Assembly (NCBI RefSeq): GCF_000715205.1
Contig: NZ_JOTP01000005.1
Location: 1-64,000, forward strand
Length of the DNA stretch: 64,000 nt
Reading direction: 5' to 3'
From: Bacillus zhangzhouensis
GTDB lineage: Bacteria > Bacillota > Bacilli > Bacillales > Bacillaceae
Made by a program: the position numbers and the translations under genes. How positions within the stretch are numbered: position 1 is the stretch's first letter; the number at the start of each line of letters is the position of its first letter. Under the pieces are notes generated by a model. That model made no database searches and was not told the origin of the DNA. It saw only the letters and a list, made by a program, of their open reading frames with translations. Shown here one piece after another: positions 38,269-51,509 of the stretch.

Positions 38269-40419
38269 TTGAGAAAGAATCAGAAAGGCAGTAAGCGCAA
38301 AAGACTGCTGTCTAAAAAAGAACCTCAGAAAATGGAGCGCTCACGTTATTTAAACGTTTTGCTATACGCTGGTTTAGCAGCCATTCTGTTCGTGGTGCTC
38401 TTCTTCCATGTAAAGCCTGAATCGCTCGACTTAGATTTGTTTTCAGTGAGCGAACAGACCATCTATTCTCCGTCAACCGTCGATGATCAAGAAGCGACAG
38501 ATGAAAAGAAGCAAGAAGCAACGGATCAAGTAGAAGATCAGTATACGCTCAAAAAAGCATATTCTGACAATCGTGTTGACCTCATCTCATCCCTCTTTGA
38601 AGCCATTAAAGAAGAGAAGAAAGCCGCTGATGAAAAAGAGAACCCGCCAACAGATCAAGAAATGGTCAAGCGTGTAAAAGAAAAACTCACAACAGATATG
38701 CAGGAAGCTGTTTCGGATAACTCCATCAAAGCACTGCTCCAAGCAAGTGACGAAAATCTCTCTTTTACTAAGGATTCCATCATCACAGTGGTGAATTCAC
38801 TGATGAGTAAAGAAATCACAGCAGCTAAGTTACAAAATGAAAAAAAACAAGTGAAAACAGAGCTTGAAAACAATTCGATTCCTTCAAAGTATTTAAATGC
38901 AGCGAAAGAAATCGGTGAATTTGCGATTATTCCAAACTATGTATTTGACCCAGTGGCAACAGAGAAGAAAAGACAAGAAGCAGCTGATAATATTCAGCCG
39001 GTTCAAATTAAGCAAGGGCAAATTTTAGTGGAAGAAGGGGAACTGATCGACCGTGAAGTTTATCGCAAATTAGAGCTGACCGGCCTGTTAAATAGCTCAA
39101 ATTTGTTTAAGCCTGTAAGCGGTCTTATGATATTGATCGGTCTTTTCTTAGCGGCGATTATTCACACATTAGAAACGAGGAAAAAATCGCTCGTCCATAA
39201 GAATAAATCGTTACTGCTTTACTCGCTTATTTTCACCATTATTTTAATCATCATGGAAGTATTCAGTCTCTTCCAAGAAACGAAATACACGACGATAGGC
39301 TATGTCGTGCCAGTTGCACTTGGGACGATGCTGATCAAGCTGTTGATCAATGAGCGGTTAGCGATCTTCTCTGGCCTTGTATTTGCCCTTTGCGGCAGTA
39401 TGATGTTTAATCAAGGAGTAACCGGCGTCTTTAACTATGTCATCTGCGCTTATTATCTCATTAGCGGAATGGCGGGCATTTTGTTTTTGAGAAAACATAA
39501 TGCGAGATCGAAAATTTTGCAAGCAGGGCTTTTGGTGGCTTTGACGAATGTTCTTGTGGTTTTATCAATCACGCTAATCCAAAATTCCTCTCCATCAGGA
39601 CTTGAAATCGGTGTGAACCTTATGATGGCGATTGTGTCAGGATTTGCATCAGCTATTTTGGTTATCGGGTTAATGCCTGTCTTTGAAAGCATGTTTGGCA
39701 TTCTTTCAACAATGAGGCTGATTGAATTATCTAATCCAAATCACCCGCTGCTCAAAAAGATTTTAACAGAGACACCAGGTACATATCATCATAGTGTCAT
39801 GGTGGCGAATTTAGCGGATGCGGCATGTGAAGCAGTTGGCGCAAACGGGCTTTTAGCAAGGGTCGGCGCTTATTATCATGACATTGGGAAAACGAAAAGA
39901 CCGCAATACTTTATTGAAAATCAAATGAACATTGATAATCCGCACGACAAGCTTTCCCCTCAGCTGAGTAAAAATATTATTATTGCCCATACGACAGATG
40001 GTGCTGATATGCTGAGAGAAAAGAAGTTTCCTGAAGAGCTGATCGATATTGCAGAACAGCACCACGGGAAATCGCTTTTAAAGTTCTTCTACTACAAAGC
40101 AAAAGAACGTGATGATCAGGTGACAGAAGAAGAATTTCGTTATCCTGGTCCAAAACCGCAATCAAAAGAAGCGGCGATTATTTCAGTGGCTGACAGCGTT
40201 GAAGCTGCGGTTCGTTCGATGCATAACCCAAATCCAGAGCGGATTGAAAAGCTTGTCAAAGGCATTATTTCAGATAAAATGCAGGATGGGCAATTTAGTG
40301 AATGTGATCTGACATTTAAAGAATTAAATATTATTAGCCAAACGATTTGTACAACATTAAAGGGGATTTTTCATTCTCGGATTGAATATCCAGATGCCCC
40401 GAAGCAGAAGGTGAAGTAA
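38269..40419 (+). CDS. pgpH: Cyclic-di-AMP phosphodiesterase PgpH (7TM-HD)
   Basis: 716 aa with TTG 38269, nine bases behind AAAGGAGGT. One N-terminal membrane helix, a long extracellular domain (about 70-270), seven membrane helices (about 280-470), then a cytoplasmic HD domain with HHSVMVANL, AYYHDIGK and later HH/D residues. Hydrolyses c-di-AMP to pApA and so affects potassium balance. ybeY starts at the next base after its stop. Confidence 0.95.
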   Translation: MRKNQKGSKRKRLLSKKEPQKMERSRYLNVLLYAGLAAILFVVLFFHVKPESLDLDLFSVSEQTIYSPSTVDDQEATDEKKQEATDQVEDQYTLKKAYSDNRVDLISSLFEAIKEEKKAADEKENPPTDQEMVKRVKEKLTTDMQEAVSDNSIKALLQASDENLSFTKDSIITVVNSLMSKEITAAKLQNEKKQVKTELENNSIPSKYLNAAKEIGEFAIIPNYVFDPVATEKKRQEAADNIQPVQIKQGQILVEEGELIDREVYRKLELTGLLNSSNLFKPVSGLMILIGLFLAAIIHTLETRKKSLVHKNKSLLLYSLIFTIILIIMEVFSLFQETKYTTIGYVVPVALGTMLIKLLINERLAIFSGLVFALCGSMMFNQGVTGVFNYVICAYYLISGMAGILFLRKHNARSKILQAGLLVALTNVLVVLSITLIQNSSPSGLEIGVNLMMAIVSGFASAILVIGLMPVFESMFGILSTMRLIELSNPNHPLLKKILTETPGTYHHSVMVANLADAACEAVGANGLLARVGAYYHDIGKTKRPQYFIENQMNIDNPHDKLSPQLSKNIIIAHTTDGADMLREKKFPEELIDIAEQHHGKSLLKFFYYKAKERDDQVTEEEFRYPGPKPQSKEAAIISVADSVEAAVRSMHNPNPERIEKLVKGIISDKMQDGQFSECDLTFKELNIISQTICTTLKGIFHSRIEYPDAPKQKVK

Positions 40420-40899
40420 ATGACATTGTTAATCGATTTAATAGATGAAACAGGACAAGTATCAAAAGAGCAGCTTGAAGAAGTGGAAAAGCTTCTTCAA
40501 TTTGCTGCGGATGCCCTTGAGGTAAAAGATCAGGCAGAAGTATCAGTAACGATCGTTTCGAATGAAGAAATTCATCAGATCAACAAAGAATATCGGGGAA
40601 AGGACGCGCCAACAGATGTGATCTCCTTTGCACTTGAGGAAGAAGGAGAAGGGGAGATTGAGATTATTGGCGCCGATGACATCCCGCCGGTACTCGGTGA
40701 CATTATCATTAGTGTTGATCGAACGAAAGAGCAGGCAGAAGAATATGGACATTCCTTTATGAGAGAGCTTGGATTCTTAACGATTCATGGTTTCCTTCAT
40801 TTACTTGGTTATGATCATATGACAGAGGAAGATGAAAAAGAAATGTTCGCCAAACAGACAAAAATATTGGATGATTATGGCCTTTCGAGATCATCGTAA
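40420..40899 (+). CDS. ybeY: Endoribonuclease YbeY
   Basis: 159 aa. Zinc motif [17 protein letters not shown] (H-x3-H-x5-H) near the C-terminus, and the conserved [14 protein letters not shown] and VLGDIIIS blocks. Processes the 16S rRNA 3' end and takes part in ribosome quality control. Overlaps dgkA. Confidence 0.95.
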   Translation: MTLLIDLIDETGQVSKEQLEEVEKLLQFAADALEVKDQAEVSVTIVSNEEIHQINKEYRGKDAPTDVISFALEEEGEGEIEIIGADDIPPVLGDIIISVDRTKEQAEEYGHSFMRELGFLTIHGFLHLLGYDHMTEEDEKEMFAKQTKILDDYGLSRSS

Positions 40900-41263
40900 G
40901 AAACGAAAACCGCTTGCCCGTTTTTTTCGGAGTTTTTATTATGCATTTAGAGGAATCTGGCGAACTTTCTTGAATGAACGGAATTTTCGATTTCACACAG
41001 TCGCAGCCATCATCGTGGTGATCTGCGGCTTTTGGTTTCACATTGAACCGGTCGAATGGATGATCGTGCTGCTTTTATGCGGGGGGATGTTTGCGCTTGA
41101 ACTTGTCAACACAGCCATTGAACATACAGTGGATCTTATGACAGAAGAAAAGCACCCGCTTGCAGAAAGAGCAAAGGACGCTGCAGCAGGCGCTGTTTGC
41201 GTTTACGCCACGATTTCGGTTATGATTGGGTTGATGATCTTCCTGCCGAAGATCATGCAATAG
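40877..41263 (+). CDS. dgkA: Undecaprenol/diacylglycerol kinase, integral membrane
   Basis: 128 aa. Three membrane helices; the kinase signature [15 protein letters not shown] lies near residue 70, with the conserved ERNFRFH near the start. In Gram-positives this small kinase phosphorylates undecaprenol rather than diacylglycerol. The start is uncertain: ATG 40871 and ATG 40877 are both inside ybeY and neither has a strong ribosome-binding site. Confidence 0.88.
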   Translation: MAFRDHRKKRKPLARFFRSFYYAFRGIWRTFLNERNFRFHTVAAIIVVICGFWFHIEPVEWMIVLLLCGGMFALELVNTAIEHTVDLMTEEKHPLAERAKDAAAGAVCVYATISVMIGLMIFLPKIMQ

Positions 41264-41361
41264 AACAATATTACTATTTATTAACATTTTTAGAAATGGG
41301 CGTGAAAATGTCACGTGAATTATGTAAAATATAAATGTGACAGTGGGTCCATTTCTTCTGA

Positions 41362-42673
<1,312 letters not shown>

Positions 42674-42823
42674 AAATCGCTGCATCAGTTGTCAAGAAAT
42701 CTGACAATGGTGCGGTTCGATTAGTAAAAATTGTTTATCATGAAATGGAGGTCGTCTGGTCAAGATAAAATTAATATGTTGGATGTAGCGTTGCTGCTTC
42801 TAATAAAGAAAGGTGGGGTTTTT

Positions 42824-42967
42824 ATGTTGAATTTTACATGGAACGTATTTTCACAAACAGGAAGCGTTGACACGTATCTGCTTTTCAAAGAGTTAGAAAA
42901 GGAGAACCTGGAAAGACCCGATGGACTTGAAGAAGAGATAGCACGATTTGATTTTCCAATCTTATAA
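42824..42967 (+). CDS. yqzL: YqzL family small protein
   Basis: 47 aa: [25 protein letters not shown]... ending in FPIL, the pattern of YqzL. ATG 42824 follows AAAGGTGGGG; the longer frame upstream is not conserved. Function unknown. Lies in front of recO, as in B. subtilis. Confidence 0.88.
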   Translation: MLNFTWNVFSQTGSVDTYLLFKELEKENLERPDGLEEEIARFDFPIL

Positions 42968-43002
42968 TTCTTGACCCCCTCCAACGCTCGGAGTGTAGAC
43001 AA

Positions 43003-43773
43003 ATGCTCATTAAAAGTGAAGGAATCGTCCTTAGAACAACAGATTATGGCGAAACAAACAAAATTGTCACGCTGCTCACTAGAGAGCATGGGAAAATTGG
43101 TGTGATGGCAAGAGGCGCTAAAAAATCAAACAGCCGCCTGTCAGCCATAAGCCAGCCGTTTTTATACGGAACCTTCCTCATCCAATCATCAACAGGACTT
43201 GGAACGCTCCAGCAAGGTGAAATGATCGAAAGCATGCGGGCTATTCGGGAAGATTTATTTCTGACCGCATATGCCGCATATATGACTGAATTACTTGATA
43301 AAGGAACAGAAGAAAAAAGGCCAAACCCTTATTTGTTTGAGCTCCTTCTTCAATCTTTACGTCATCTCAATGAAGGCACAGATGCTGATATTATTTTATT
43401 TATTGTAGAGGTCAAAATGTTATCAGTGATGGGGATGAAGCCCGAACTGGATCAATGTGTGCACTGCGGTCAAAAAGAAGGGCAGTTCCATTTCTCGATT
43501 AGAGATAACGGATTTATTTGCCAAAATTGCTTTTCTAAAGATCCATATAAACTGCCCTTATCCCCAGCAGCTGCAAGACTGCTTCGTTTGTTTCATTATT
43601 TTGATTTATCAAGGCTTGGTCAGGTTGACGTGAAACCGCAGACTAAACAAGAAATTCGCCAAGTACTGGATCACTACTATGACGAATATTCAGGCCTTTA
43701 TTTAAAATCAAAAAAATTCATGAATCAGATGGAATCGATGAAAAAGCTAATGGGTGACGAAAACAAAAGTTGA
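43003..43773 (+). CDS. recO: DNA repair protein RecO
   Basis: 256 aa. N-terminal OB fold ([21 protein letters not shown]) and a C-terminal zinc finger CVHCGQ...ICQNC. Helps load RecA on SSB-coated DNA with RecR. Follows yqzL by 35 bases. Confidence 0.95.
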   Translation: MLIKSEGIVLRTTDYGETNKIVTLLTREHGKIGVMARGAKKSNSRLSAISQPFLYGTFLIQSSTGLGTLQQGEMIESMRAIREDLFLTAYAAYMTELLDKGTEEKRPNPYLFELLLQSLRHLNEGTDADIILFIVEVKMLSVMGMKPELDQCVHCGQKEGQFHFSIRDNGFICQNCFSKDPYKLPLSPAAARLLRLFHYFDLSRLGQVDVKPQTKQEIRQVLDHYYDEYSGLYLKSKKFMNQMESMKKLMGDENKS

Positions 43774-43821
43774 CATCTCCCATGACTTTTTGTAAGATCA
43801 TCTAAGATAAAATATGTTGCA

Positions 43822-43849
43822 TTGACAGAAAGAAGTACTTACGTATAAT
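43822..43849 (+). promoter_or_regulatory. Sigma-A promoter of the glyQS T-box leader
   Basis: TTGACA, 16-base spacer, TATAAT, just upstream of the structured leader. Confidence 0.82.
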
Positions 43850-43855
43850 CCATAA

Positions 43856-44030
43856 AAGCGACCTTAGGGCGGTGTAAGCTAAGGATGGGAGGCGTAACGA
43901 AAGGCATTCTTGAGCAACGTAAAACAAAGCGGCTGGGTGCTACGACACCAGCAAATAGGGTGGAACCGCGGGAAAAACTCTCGTCCCTATGTTTGCAAGG
44001 AACCTTGTGAGCATAGAGACGGGAGTTTTT
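43856..44030 (+). promoter_or_regulatory. Glycine T-box riboswitch of glyQS
   Basis: The T-box sequence AGGGTGGAACCGCGGG (43957-43972) is followed by an intrinsic terminator whose stem is CTCTCGTCCCTATG / CATAGAGACGGGAG with T5 (43973-44030). The AGGG...CCCT antiterminator pairing is possible. The base after TGG is A, fitting a tRNA-Gly ending in UCCA. Uncharged tRNA-Gly should allow read-through into glyQ. A stem I region with GGC is present near 43871. Confidence 0.95.
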
Positions 44031-44105
44031 GTGTTCTCTTATGAGGTTCTAGTCCCCACCCGCCATACATAGCGGATGGTGTAGAAAAAGATGGAGGTGC
44101 GATCA

Positions 44106-44993
44106 TTGAATATTCAAGACATGATTTTGACGTTGCAAAAGCATTGGTCAAATGAAGGCTGCGTCTTAATGCAGGCGTATGACACAGAAAAAGGTGCTGG
44201 AACGATGAGTCCATATACGTTCCTCAGAAGCATCGGACCAGAGCCGTGGAAGGTAGCGTATGTAGAGCCTTCTAGACGCCCGGCTGATGGTAGATATGGA
44301 GAAAACCCAAATAGATTGTATCAGCATCATCAATTTCAAGTGATCATTAAGCCATCACCTGATAATATTCAAGAACTATATCTTGAATCATTAAAGGCAC
44401 TTGGCATTGACCCGTTGAAACATGATATTCGTTTTGTTGAAGACAACTGGGAAAATCCATCTCTTGGCTGTGCAGGACTTGGCTGGGAAGTATGGCTTGA
44501 TGGCATGGAAATTACGCAATTTACGTATTTCCAGCAAGTCGGCGGCTTAGAATGTAAGCCAGTTTCTGTTGAAATCACATACGGTATTGAACGTCTTGCC
44601 TCTTACATCCAAGACAAAGAAAATGTCTTTGACCTTGAATGGACAGACGGATTTACTGTAAGAGATTTATTCTTAATGGCTGAATATGAGCACTCTGTTT
44701 ATACATTTGAAACATCTAATACTGACATGCTGTTCGATTTATTTACAACCTATGAGAAAGAAGCGCATAGCCAAATGGACAAAGGACTTGTTCACCCGGC
44801 ATACGATTATGTACTCAAATGTTCTCATACGTTTAACCTGCTTGACGCAAAGGGCGCTATATCTGTCACTGAGCGAACTGGCTATATTGGAAGAGTACGT
44901 CAGTTAGCGCGAAAAGTGGCTAAAACGTATTACGAAGAGCGAGAAAAACTTGGATTCCCTATGTTAAAAGAGGAGGCGGCTTCTCATGAATAA
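44106..44993 (+). CDS. glyQ: Glycyl-tRNA synthetase alpha subunit
   Basis: 295 aa with TTG 44106 behind GGAGGTG, giving the family start [14 protein letters not shown]. Class II catalytic subunit with [27 protein letters not shown] and [19 protein letters not shown]. Works as an alpha2-beta2 tetramer with GlyS, whose start overlaps by eight bases. Confidence 0.98.
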   Translation: MNIQDMILTLQKHWSNEGCVLMQAYDTEKGAGTMSPYTFLRSIGPEPWKVAYVEPSRRPADGRYGENPNRLYQHHQFQVIIKPSPDNIQELYLESLKALGIDPLKHDIRFVEDNWENPSLGCAGLGWEVWLDGMEITQFTYFQQVGGLECKPVSVEITYGIERLASYIQDKENVFDLEWTDGFTVRDLFLMAEYEHSVYTFETSNTDMLFDLFTTYEKEAHSQMDKGLVHPAYDYVLKCSHTFNLLDAKGAISVTERTGYIGRVRQLARKVAKTYYEEREKLGFPMLKEEAASHE

Positions 44994-47031
44994 ACAAGAT
45001 GTATTACTTGAAATCGGCTTAGAAGAGATGCCGGCTCGTTTCATGCCAGAGAGCACTAAGCAGCTAGGTGAGAAAGTAAAAGCTTGGTTTGAAACGCAAA
45101 ATATTTCATTTGAAGATGTTGTTTTATTCAATTCACCAAGACGTCTTGCTGTGCTTGTCAAAGGTGTCGCAGAAAAACAAGAAGACATCAAAGAAGAAGC
45201 AAAAGGCCCAGCTAAAAAGATTGCTCAAGACGCTGAAGGCAATTGGACAAAAGCGGCTGAAGGCTTTGCCCGTGGACAAGGCGCTTCAACAGATGATCTT
45301 TATTTCAAAGAGATCAAAGGTGTGGATTATGTCCATGTCCAAAAGTTCCAAGAAGGAAAGCAAGTCAAAAACCTTCTCCCAGCGCTAGGTGAGATTGCCG
45401 CTTCATTAAGCTTTCCAAAGAACATGAGATGGGGAAGCAAAGATTTACGCTATATCCGTCCGATTAAATGGATTGTTTGCTTATTTGGTCAAGAGATCGT
45501 TCCTGTTGAAATTGCAGGCGTGAAAAGCGGCCGGGAGACAAGAGGACATCGCTTCCTCGGTAAGACAGCCAGCATTGACTCACCTGCTTCTTATGAGCAA
45601 ACATTACACGATCAATTTGTTATTGCAGATTCAGATAAAAGAAAGCAATGGATTACTGAGCAGCTAAATGCTCTTTCTTCAGAAAAAGGCTGGGTTATTC
45701 CAGTTGATCCTGAGCTTCTAGAAGAAGTCAACGATCTTGTTGAATACCCAACAGTGTTGTTTGGCTCCTTTGAAGAAGAGTTCCTTGCATTGCCAGAAGA
45801 AGTATTGGTCACGACAATGAAAGAGCATCAGCGCTATTTCCCTGTGAAAAATGAGCAAGGGGAATTGCTGCCTCATTTTATTACAGTCAGAAACGGAAAC
45901 AGCGAGGCGCTGGAAAATGTCGCAAGAGGAAACGAAAAAGTACTTCGTGCGCGTTTATCAGACGCTGCCTTCTTCTATAAAGAAGACGAAAAACTAGTCA
46001 TTGAAGACAATATTAAAAAGCTTGATAAGGTTGTATTCCATGAGAAGCTTGGAACAATTGGTGACAAACTGAAGAGAGTGACAGACATTGCGACCCGCCT
46101 AGCAGCGCATGTTGGTGCAGATGACGAAACAACAAAACGTGTCGCAAGAGCAGCAAGCATTTCTAAGTTTGACCTTGTGACTCAAATGGTCTATGAATTC
46201 CCAGAATTACAAGGAATCATGGGTGAGAAATATGCAAAAGCACTTGGCGAACACGAAGAAGTCGCAAAGAGCATAAACGAACACTACATGCCGCGTTTTG
46301 CCGGTGACAAGGCGCCTTCGACTCTGATTGGTGCGATTGTCGCAGTAGCAGATAAACTAGATTCTATTTGTTCATTCTTTTCAATTGATGTTATTCCAAC
46401 GGGTTCTCAAGATCCTTATGGACTCAGAAGACAAGCGAGCGGTATCGTTCAAATCCTGCTCGACCGTCATTGGAACGTTACATTTAAAGAGCTGTTAGCA
46501 CTTGCTCAAGTAGAGACACAACATGAAGCTGCTCTGATTGAATTTTTGACGCAGCGTTTAAAATATGTCCTCCAAGCAGAGCATATCCGTCATGATGTGG
46601 TCGATGCAGTGCTTGATGTTGAAAATATTGAGCCTTATGCGGTCGTGAAAAAAGCAGCTGTTCTTGAAGAGAGCGTGAAACAAGAAAGCTTCAAAGAAAC
46701 GGCTGAGGCTCTTGGCCGCGTCATTTCAATCAGTAAAAAAGGGAAAGATACAGAGATTCAGCCTGCACTGTTTGAAAATGAGTACGAACAAAAGCTATTT
46801 GAGGCGTATCAGCAAGTAGAGAAAGCTGTTAAGGAACATGTGGCAGCAGGACAATACAACTCAGCACTTAAGGCGTTAGATACCTTAAAAGCGCCGATTG
46901 TTCATTATTTCGATCACACAATGGTTCATGCGGATGATGAAAAACTGAAGCAAAATCGTTTGGCGCAGATGGTCAAACTAGCCAAAGTCATTCAATCATT
47001 TGCGAATATGAACAATTTAATAGTAAAATAA
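44986..47031 (+). CDS. glyS: Glycyl-tRNA synthetase beta subunit
   Basis: 681 aa. [13 protein letters not shown] at the start, an HD-like middle domain ([18 protein letters not shown]), and a C-terminal anticodon-binding domain ([15 protein letters not shown]). Binds tRNA-Gly and completes the tetramer with GlyQ. Confidence 0.98.
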   Translation: MNKQDVLLEIGLEEMPARFMPESTKQLGEKVKAWFETQNISFEDVVLFNSPRRLAVLVKGVAEKQEDIKEEAKGPAKKIAQDAEGNWTKAAEGFARGQGASTDDLYFKEIKGVDYVHVQKFQEGKQVKNLLPALGEIAASLSFPKNMRWGSKDLRYIRPIKWIVCLFGQEIVPVEIAGVKSGRETRGHRFLGKTASIDSPASYEQTLHDQFVIADSDKRKQWITEQLNALSSEKGWVIPVDPELLEEVNDLVEYPTVLFGSFEEEFLALPEEVLVTTMKEHQRYFPVKNEQGELLPHFITVRNGNSEALENVARGNEKVLRARLSDAAFFYKEDEKLVIEDNIKKLDKVVFHEKLGTIGDKLKRVTDIATRLAAHVGADDETTKRVARAASISKFDLVTQMVYEFPELQGIMGEKYAKALGEHEEVAKSINEHYMPRFAGDKAPSTLIGAIVAVADKLDSICSFFSIDVIPTGSQDPYGLRRQASGIVQILLDRHWNVTFKELLALAQVETQHEAALIEFLTQRLKYVLQAEHIRHDVVDAVLDVENIEPYAVVKKAAVLEESVKQESFKETAEALGRVISISKKGKDTEIQPALFENEYEQKLFEAYQQVEKAVKEHVAAGQYNSALKALDTLKAPIVHYFDHTMVHADDEKLKQNRLAQMVKLAKVIQSFANMNNLIVK

Positions 47032-47040
47032 ATACCTAAG

Positions 47041-47074
47041 AACGGTTGCCTTTTGAGAAGGGCAATCGTTTTTT
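47041..47074 (+). terminator. Terminator after glyS
   Basis: AACGGTTGCC / GGCAATCGTT stem followed by T6. Confidence 0.88.
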
Positions 47075-47197
47075 ACTCATTTAATTCACGGTTTTTGAGT
47101 GGATTTTTGTTTCATTCGGACAAAGATGCGCTATAATATGATGAGTTATGAAAATGATATACATAAAGTAAAGATTCGCTCTCTCTATTTAAAGGTG

Positions 47198-47836
47198 GTG
47201 AGTACAATCGAGTTAAATAAACGGCAAGAGCAGATTTTACAGATTGTCAAAGAGAATGGCCCGATCACTGGAGAGCATATCGCCGATCGGCTGAACTTAA
47301 CAAGGGCTACCCTCAGACCGGATCTAGCCATTTTAACAATGTCTGGCTTTTTAGAAGCAAGACCAAGGGTCGGCTACTTTTTTACAGGAAAAACAGGCAC
47401 GCAGCTTCTGGCAGATAAGCTGAAAAAACTTCAAGTGAAAGATTTTCAATCCATTCCAGTGGTGATACATGAGAATGTTTCGGTTTATGATGCGATTTGT
47501 ACGATGTTTTTAGAGGATGTGGGCACATTATTCGTTGTGGACGATCACTCTATTTTAACAGGCGTGTTATCAAGAAAAGACCTCCTTCGAGCAAGTATTG
47601 GAAAACAAGAGCTTCCATCTATACCTGTCCATATTATTATGACAAGAATGCCGAACATCACCGTTTGCCGCAAGGAAGATTTCATTATGGATGTGGCCAA
47701 GCACTTGATTGAAAAGCAAATAGACGCACTTCCTGTCATAAAAGATACGGATAAAGGCTTTGAAGTTGTCGGCAGAATTACGAAAACAAACATGACGAAA
47801 TTACTTGTTAGCTTATCGGAGAATGAAATTATCTAA
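47198..47836 (+). CDS. ccpN: Gluconeogenesis repressor CcpN (HTH plus CBS pair)
   Basis: 212 aa with GTG 47198, the B. subtilis length and start ([17 protein letters not shown]). N-terminal winged helix and two CBS domains (about 80-205). Represses gapB and pckA during growth on sugars. A longer upstream frame was rejected because it includes leader sequence. yqfL follows 25 bases later, as in B. subtilis. Confidence 0.95.
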   Translation: MSTIELNKRQEQILQIVKENGPITGEHIADRLNLTRATLRPDLAILTMSGFLEARPRVGYFFTGKTGTQLLADKLKKLQVKDFQSIPVVIHENVSVYDAICTMFLEDVGTLFVVDDHSILTGVLSRKDLLRASIGKQELPSIPVHIIMTRMPNITVCRKEDFIMDVAKHLIEKQIDALPVIKDTDKGFEVVGRITKTNMTKLLVSLSENEII

Positions 47837-47861
47837 TTACAGAAGACTGCGAGGGGATGTT

Positions 47862-48683
47862 ATGAGTAATCGCGTAATTTTTGTTGTATCAGATTCAGTA
47901 GGAGAAACGGCAGAGCTCGTGGTCAAAGCGGCACTTAGCCAATTTGATGGCGGTTCATCAGACCATTCAAATATTAGAAGAATCCCATATGTTGAGGATA
48001 TTGGTACGATTAAAGAAGTTATTTCACTGGCGAAAGCAGATAACGGAATCGTCTGCTTTACTCTTGTTGTGCCAGAAATGCGTCAATTCTTAATAGAAGA
48101 GGCAGAAGCAAACGGAGTCGTTTACTATGACATCATCGGTCCACTTATTGATAAAATGGAGACCGCATATGGAAATGAAGCGAAACATGAGCCGGGTCGT
48201 GTACGTCAATTAGATGAGGACTATTTTAAAAAGGTAGAAGCCATTGAGTTCGCTGTAAAGTATGATGATGGCAGAGATCCAAGAGGCATTCTAAAGGCTG
48301 ATATTGTGCTCATTGGTGTATCACGCACGTCGAAGACACCACTTTCTCAATATTTGGCGCATAAGCGGCTGAAGGTAGCGAACGTTCCGATTGTTCCTGA
48401 AGTTGACCCGCCAGAGGAGTTATTTTCAGTTGATCCAAAGAAATGCATTGGCCTGAAAATTAGTCCAGACAAACTCAATCATATTCGTAAAGAACGTTTA
48501 AAATCTCTAGGTTTAAATGATCGAGCAATTTACGCGAACATCGAGCGGATTAAAGAGGAACTAAAGTATTTTGAAAAAGTGGTGGACCGAATTAACTGTC
48601 AAGTTGTCGATGTATCGAATAAAGCAGTTGAGGAAACGGCAAATGTCATTCATCAAATGCTGACCAAAAGAGGTTCCGAATAA
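47862..48683 (+). CDS. yqfL: PPDK/PEP-synthase regulatory kinase-pyrophosphorylase YqfL
   Basis: 273 aa of the DUF299 family. P-loop [16 protein letters not shown] near residues 148-163, and the N-terminal [14 protein letters not shown]. Family members switch pyruvate phosphate dikinase or PEP synthase by ADP-dependent phosphorylation and Pi-dependent dephosphorylation. In B. subtilis it is a functional partner of CcpN in carbon flux; no dikinase gene is visible in the window. Confidence 0.92.
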   Translation: MSNRVIFVVSDSVGETAELVVKAALSQFDGGSSDHSNIRRIPYVEDIGTIKEVISLAKADNGIVCFTLVVPEMRQFLIEEAEANGVVYYDIIGPLIDKMETAYGNEAKHEPGRVRQLDEDYFKKVEAIEFAVKYDDGRDPRGILKADIVLIGVSRTSKTPLSQYLAHKRLKVANVPIVPEVDPPEELFSVDPKKCIGLKISPDKLNHIRKERLKSLGLNDRAIYANIERIKEELKYFEKVVDRINCQVVDVSNKAVEETANVIHQMLTKRGSE

Positions 48684-48709
48684 ACTCAGGATGCTCCTCC
48701 TGGGTTTTT
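48682..48709 (+). terminator. Terminator after yqfL
   Basis: AACTCAGGA / TCCTGGGTT stem with T5. Confidence 0.75.
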
Positions 48710-48944
48710 CCTATGGTGGGAAACGGGTAAACAAAAACAATAGCATATTTGCTGCATTTGTATTATAATAAAAAATTGTGATAAAATGATTGATTTTAGG
48801 TTTAAGTTAAGTCAAGAACGAATAAACTAATATTGGCAGAAGTCAAGTGATTCTGAACATAACTTTTCGACAAAATGAGTTTTACTGTTGATTGCTTTAT
48901 GGGGGAAAAGTATGGTCTTTTTGCTTCTCTAAAGCAGGAATAAG

Positions 48945-49445
48945 GTGGAGGGATGGAGAATTAGTCACCTGAATGAACGTAAAAGAGAGAGGACGATTTA
49001 TGTCGATGCAGATGCTTGTCCTGTAAAAGACGAAATCCTTTCTGTCGCATCTCAATTTCAAGTACCTGTGACTTTCATTGCTTCATATGAGCATTTTCAA
49101 ACCAAAAGATCACCACTTGAAGATTGGCGGTTTGTAGATACACATAAGGAAGCAGCGGATTTAGTTATTGCGAACTCAGTTGCCGCACATGATATTGTCG
49201 TCACGCAAGACATTGGTCTTGCCTCCTTACTGCTTCCAAGGCATGTCATTGTTCTGTCTGAAAGAGGACGGATGTACACAAACGAAACAATTGATTTTGA
49301 TTTGGAACGCAGGCATGTTTCCAGCAAACAGCGAAGAAAAGGTGTATACGGAAAAGGTCCCAAAAAGCTTTTAGAAGAGGATAAAAAGCGATTTATTGCA
49401 CAACTACAAAAAATCCTGTCGAATCATGAAGGATTTTTGAATTAA
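48945..49445 (+). CDS. yqxD: UPF0178 (DUF188) protein YqxD
   Basis: Up to 166 aa from GTG 48945. Core blocks [38 protein letters not shown] and [16 protein letters not shown] mark the YaiI/YqxD family, which has a PIN-like arrangement of acidic residues. Function unknown. The start is uncertain because conserved sequence begins only about 16 residues in. First gene of the yqxD-dnaG-sigA operon. Confidence 0.85.
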   Translation: MEGWRISHLNERKRERTIYVDADACPVKDEILSVASQFQVPVTFIASYEHFQTKRSPLEDWRFVDTHKEAADLVIANSVAAHDIVVTQDIGLASLLLPRHVIVLSERGRMYTNETIDFDLERRHVSSKQRRKGVYGKGPKKLLEEDKKRFIAQLQKILSNHEGFLN

Positions 49446-49478
49446 AAGGCGAATAATGTACGACGGAGTGTAATTAGG

Positions 49479-51308
49479 ATGAGCAAACGTATACCAGATG
49501 AACTTTTGGAGCAGATCCAAAAAAACGCAGACATTGTCGAAGTGATTGGAGAATACGTACAGCTTAGAAAGCAAGGTCGAAATTACTTCGGTCTTTGTCC
49601 ATTCCATGGTGAAAATACTCCTTCATTCTCTGTTTCAGCAGATAAGCAAATCTTCCATTGTTTTGGCTGTGGTGCTGGAGGTAATGTGTTTTCGTTCCTC
49701 AGACAAATGGAAGGCTACTCATTTATTGAAGCCGTTTCACATGTTGCTGATAAGTACCATATTGATTTGCCTGATCATGTAGCGAATGCTCAGATCAGTT
49801 CCTCTCAGCAAGAGGATACAGCAAATCATAAAATGATTGAGGCACATGAGCTTCTTAAGAAATTTTACCACCATTTGCTGGTAAATACAAAGGAAGGTCA
49901 AAACGCACTCGATTATTTACGGTCCAGAGGCTTTACGGATGAAACAATTGCCAAGTTTGAGATCGGGTATGCTCTTGACTCTTGGGATTTCATGACCAAG
50001 TTTTTAGAAAAACGAGGGTTTGATCCTGTGATGATGGAGAAGGCTGGTCTTTTGATCCAACGTGAAAACGGCACAGGTTTTTTTGATCGTTTTAGGGATC
50101 GTGTCATGTTTCCAATTCATGATCATCACGGGACGGTCGTCGCTTTTTCTGGAAGATCACTTGGTAATCAGCAGCCTAAGTATATGAATAGTCCTGAAAC
50201 GCCACTTTTTCATAAAAGTAAGCTGCTCTATCACTTTCATGACGCGCGTATGCATATTAGAAAACGCGAACGGGCGGTCCTTTTTGAAGGATTTGCTGAC
50301 GTCATATCAGCTGTCACATCTGGTGTTGGCGAAAGTGTTGCAACAATGGGTACGTCTTTAACAGAAGAGCACGTAAAACTTCTCAGGCGGAACGTAGAAG
50401 AGATCATCCTATGTTATGACTCTGACACGGCCGGATATGAAGCGACCATGAAAGCGTCAGATTTGCTTGGAAAAAGGGGATGTAAAGTTCGCGTTGCCAT
50501 GATACCAGATGGACTCGATCCAGATGATTACATTCGTAAATATGGTGGCGAGAAATTTAGGAATGACATCATAGATGCAAGTGTGACATTAATGACATTT
50601 AAGATGAATTTTTTCCGAAGAGGAAAGAATTTATCAGACGAAGGAGACCGTCTTGCTTATATGAAGCAAGTTCTCCGAGAAATCAGCCGGTTAAACGGCT
50701 CCTTGGAACAAGAGATTTACATGAAACAGCTTGCTGGAGAGTTTTCGATCTCACTTGACTCATTAAAGGAACAACTGGAGCTGTTTGAAAAGCAGCAGCG
50801 GCAAGAAGCCAAAAGCACGCAAGAAGAAAGCGGGCTTGAAAAACGGCGTGCACATCTGTCAACACAGGTGAGAAGAAAGCGTCTACGTCCGGCATATGAA
50901 AACGCAGAGAGAATGCTGCTTGCTCATATGTTAAAAAGCGATGACGTGATCCGCAAAGTGCTTGACAGAGTAGGGATTGAATTTAATATAGATACGCACA
51001 GGGCGCTGGCAACGTACATTTATGCATTGTATGAAGAAGGCAAAGAACCGACGCCGCAGCACCTGATGAACCGTTTGGAAGATGATGTCATGAATCAGCT
51101 TCTGACGGATATATTAATGATTCAAGTTGGAGACGAACTAAGTGAAGCTGAATTAAGTGATTATGTAAAAAAAGTGTTGAATCATCGGAATTGGTCAATG
51201 ATAAAGGAAAAAGAACTAGAACGTGCAGAGGCGGAGAGGCAAAAAGATTTCTTCAAAGCGGCAACACTTGCAAAAGAAATTGTTCAGTTGAACCGTTCGC
51301 TGAAGTAA
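49479..51308 (+). CDS. dnaG: DNA primase DnaG
   Basis: 609 aa. Zinc-binding domain [11 protein letters not shown]...HCFGCGAGG (about 40-65), TOPRIM core with [12 protein letters not shown] and [12 protein letters not shown], and a C-terminal helicase-binding domain. Makes replication primers. About 200 bases upstream of sigA in the classic macromolecular-synthesis operon. Confidence 0.97.
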   Translation: MSKRIPDELLEQIQKNADIVEVIGEYVQLRKQGRNYFGLCPFHGENTPSFSVSADKQIFHCFGCGAGGNVFSFLRQMEGYSFIEAVSHVADKYHIDLPDHVANAQISSSQQEDTANHKMIEAHELLKKFYHHLLVNTKEGQNALDYLRSRGFTDETIAKFEIGYALDSWDFMTKFLEKRGFDPVMMEKAGLLIQRENGTGFFDRFRDRVMFPIHDHHGTVVAFSGRSLGNQQPKYMNSPETPLFHKSKLLYHFHDARMHIRKRERAVLFEGFADVISAVTSGVGESVATMGTSLTEEHVKLLRRNVEEIILCYDSDTAGYEATMKASDLLGKRGCKVRVAMIPDGLDPDDYIRKYGGEKFRNDIIDASVTLMTFKMNFFRRGKNLSDEGDRLAYMKQVLREISRLNGSLEQEIYMKQLAGEFSISLDSLKEQLELFEKQQRQEAKSTQEESGLEKRRAHLSTQVRRKRLRPAYENAERMLLAHMLKSDDVIRKVLDRVGIEFNIDTHRALATYIYALYEEGKEPTPQHLMNRLEDDVMNQLLTDILMIQVGDELSEAELSDYVKKVLNHRNWSMIKEKELERAEAERQKDFFKAATLAKEIVQLNRSLK

Positions 51309-51509
51309 TACGTCTAATATTTATGACAAGACTTACGGCTGGCAATGAATCCTTTAGGGGAGGAGCATAAGACCGCAAGCATCTTGCCTTCATCATTATT
51401 TATTTTATTCCTATTTGCTCATCTGTTTGATAGAGAGAGAAAAGCAGAGCGGAAGCAAATCGCAAGTTACTTTAGAATTCGTTGCAAGCTTTGGAAGGAG
51501 GGATCCATA

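Noticed and set aside
51345-51509. 55-residue extension of SigA
   Set aside because: It includes a hydrophobic stretch foreign to sigma factors, and the strong ribosome-binding site lies before ATG 51510.
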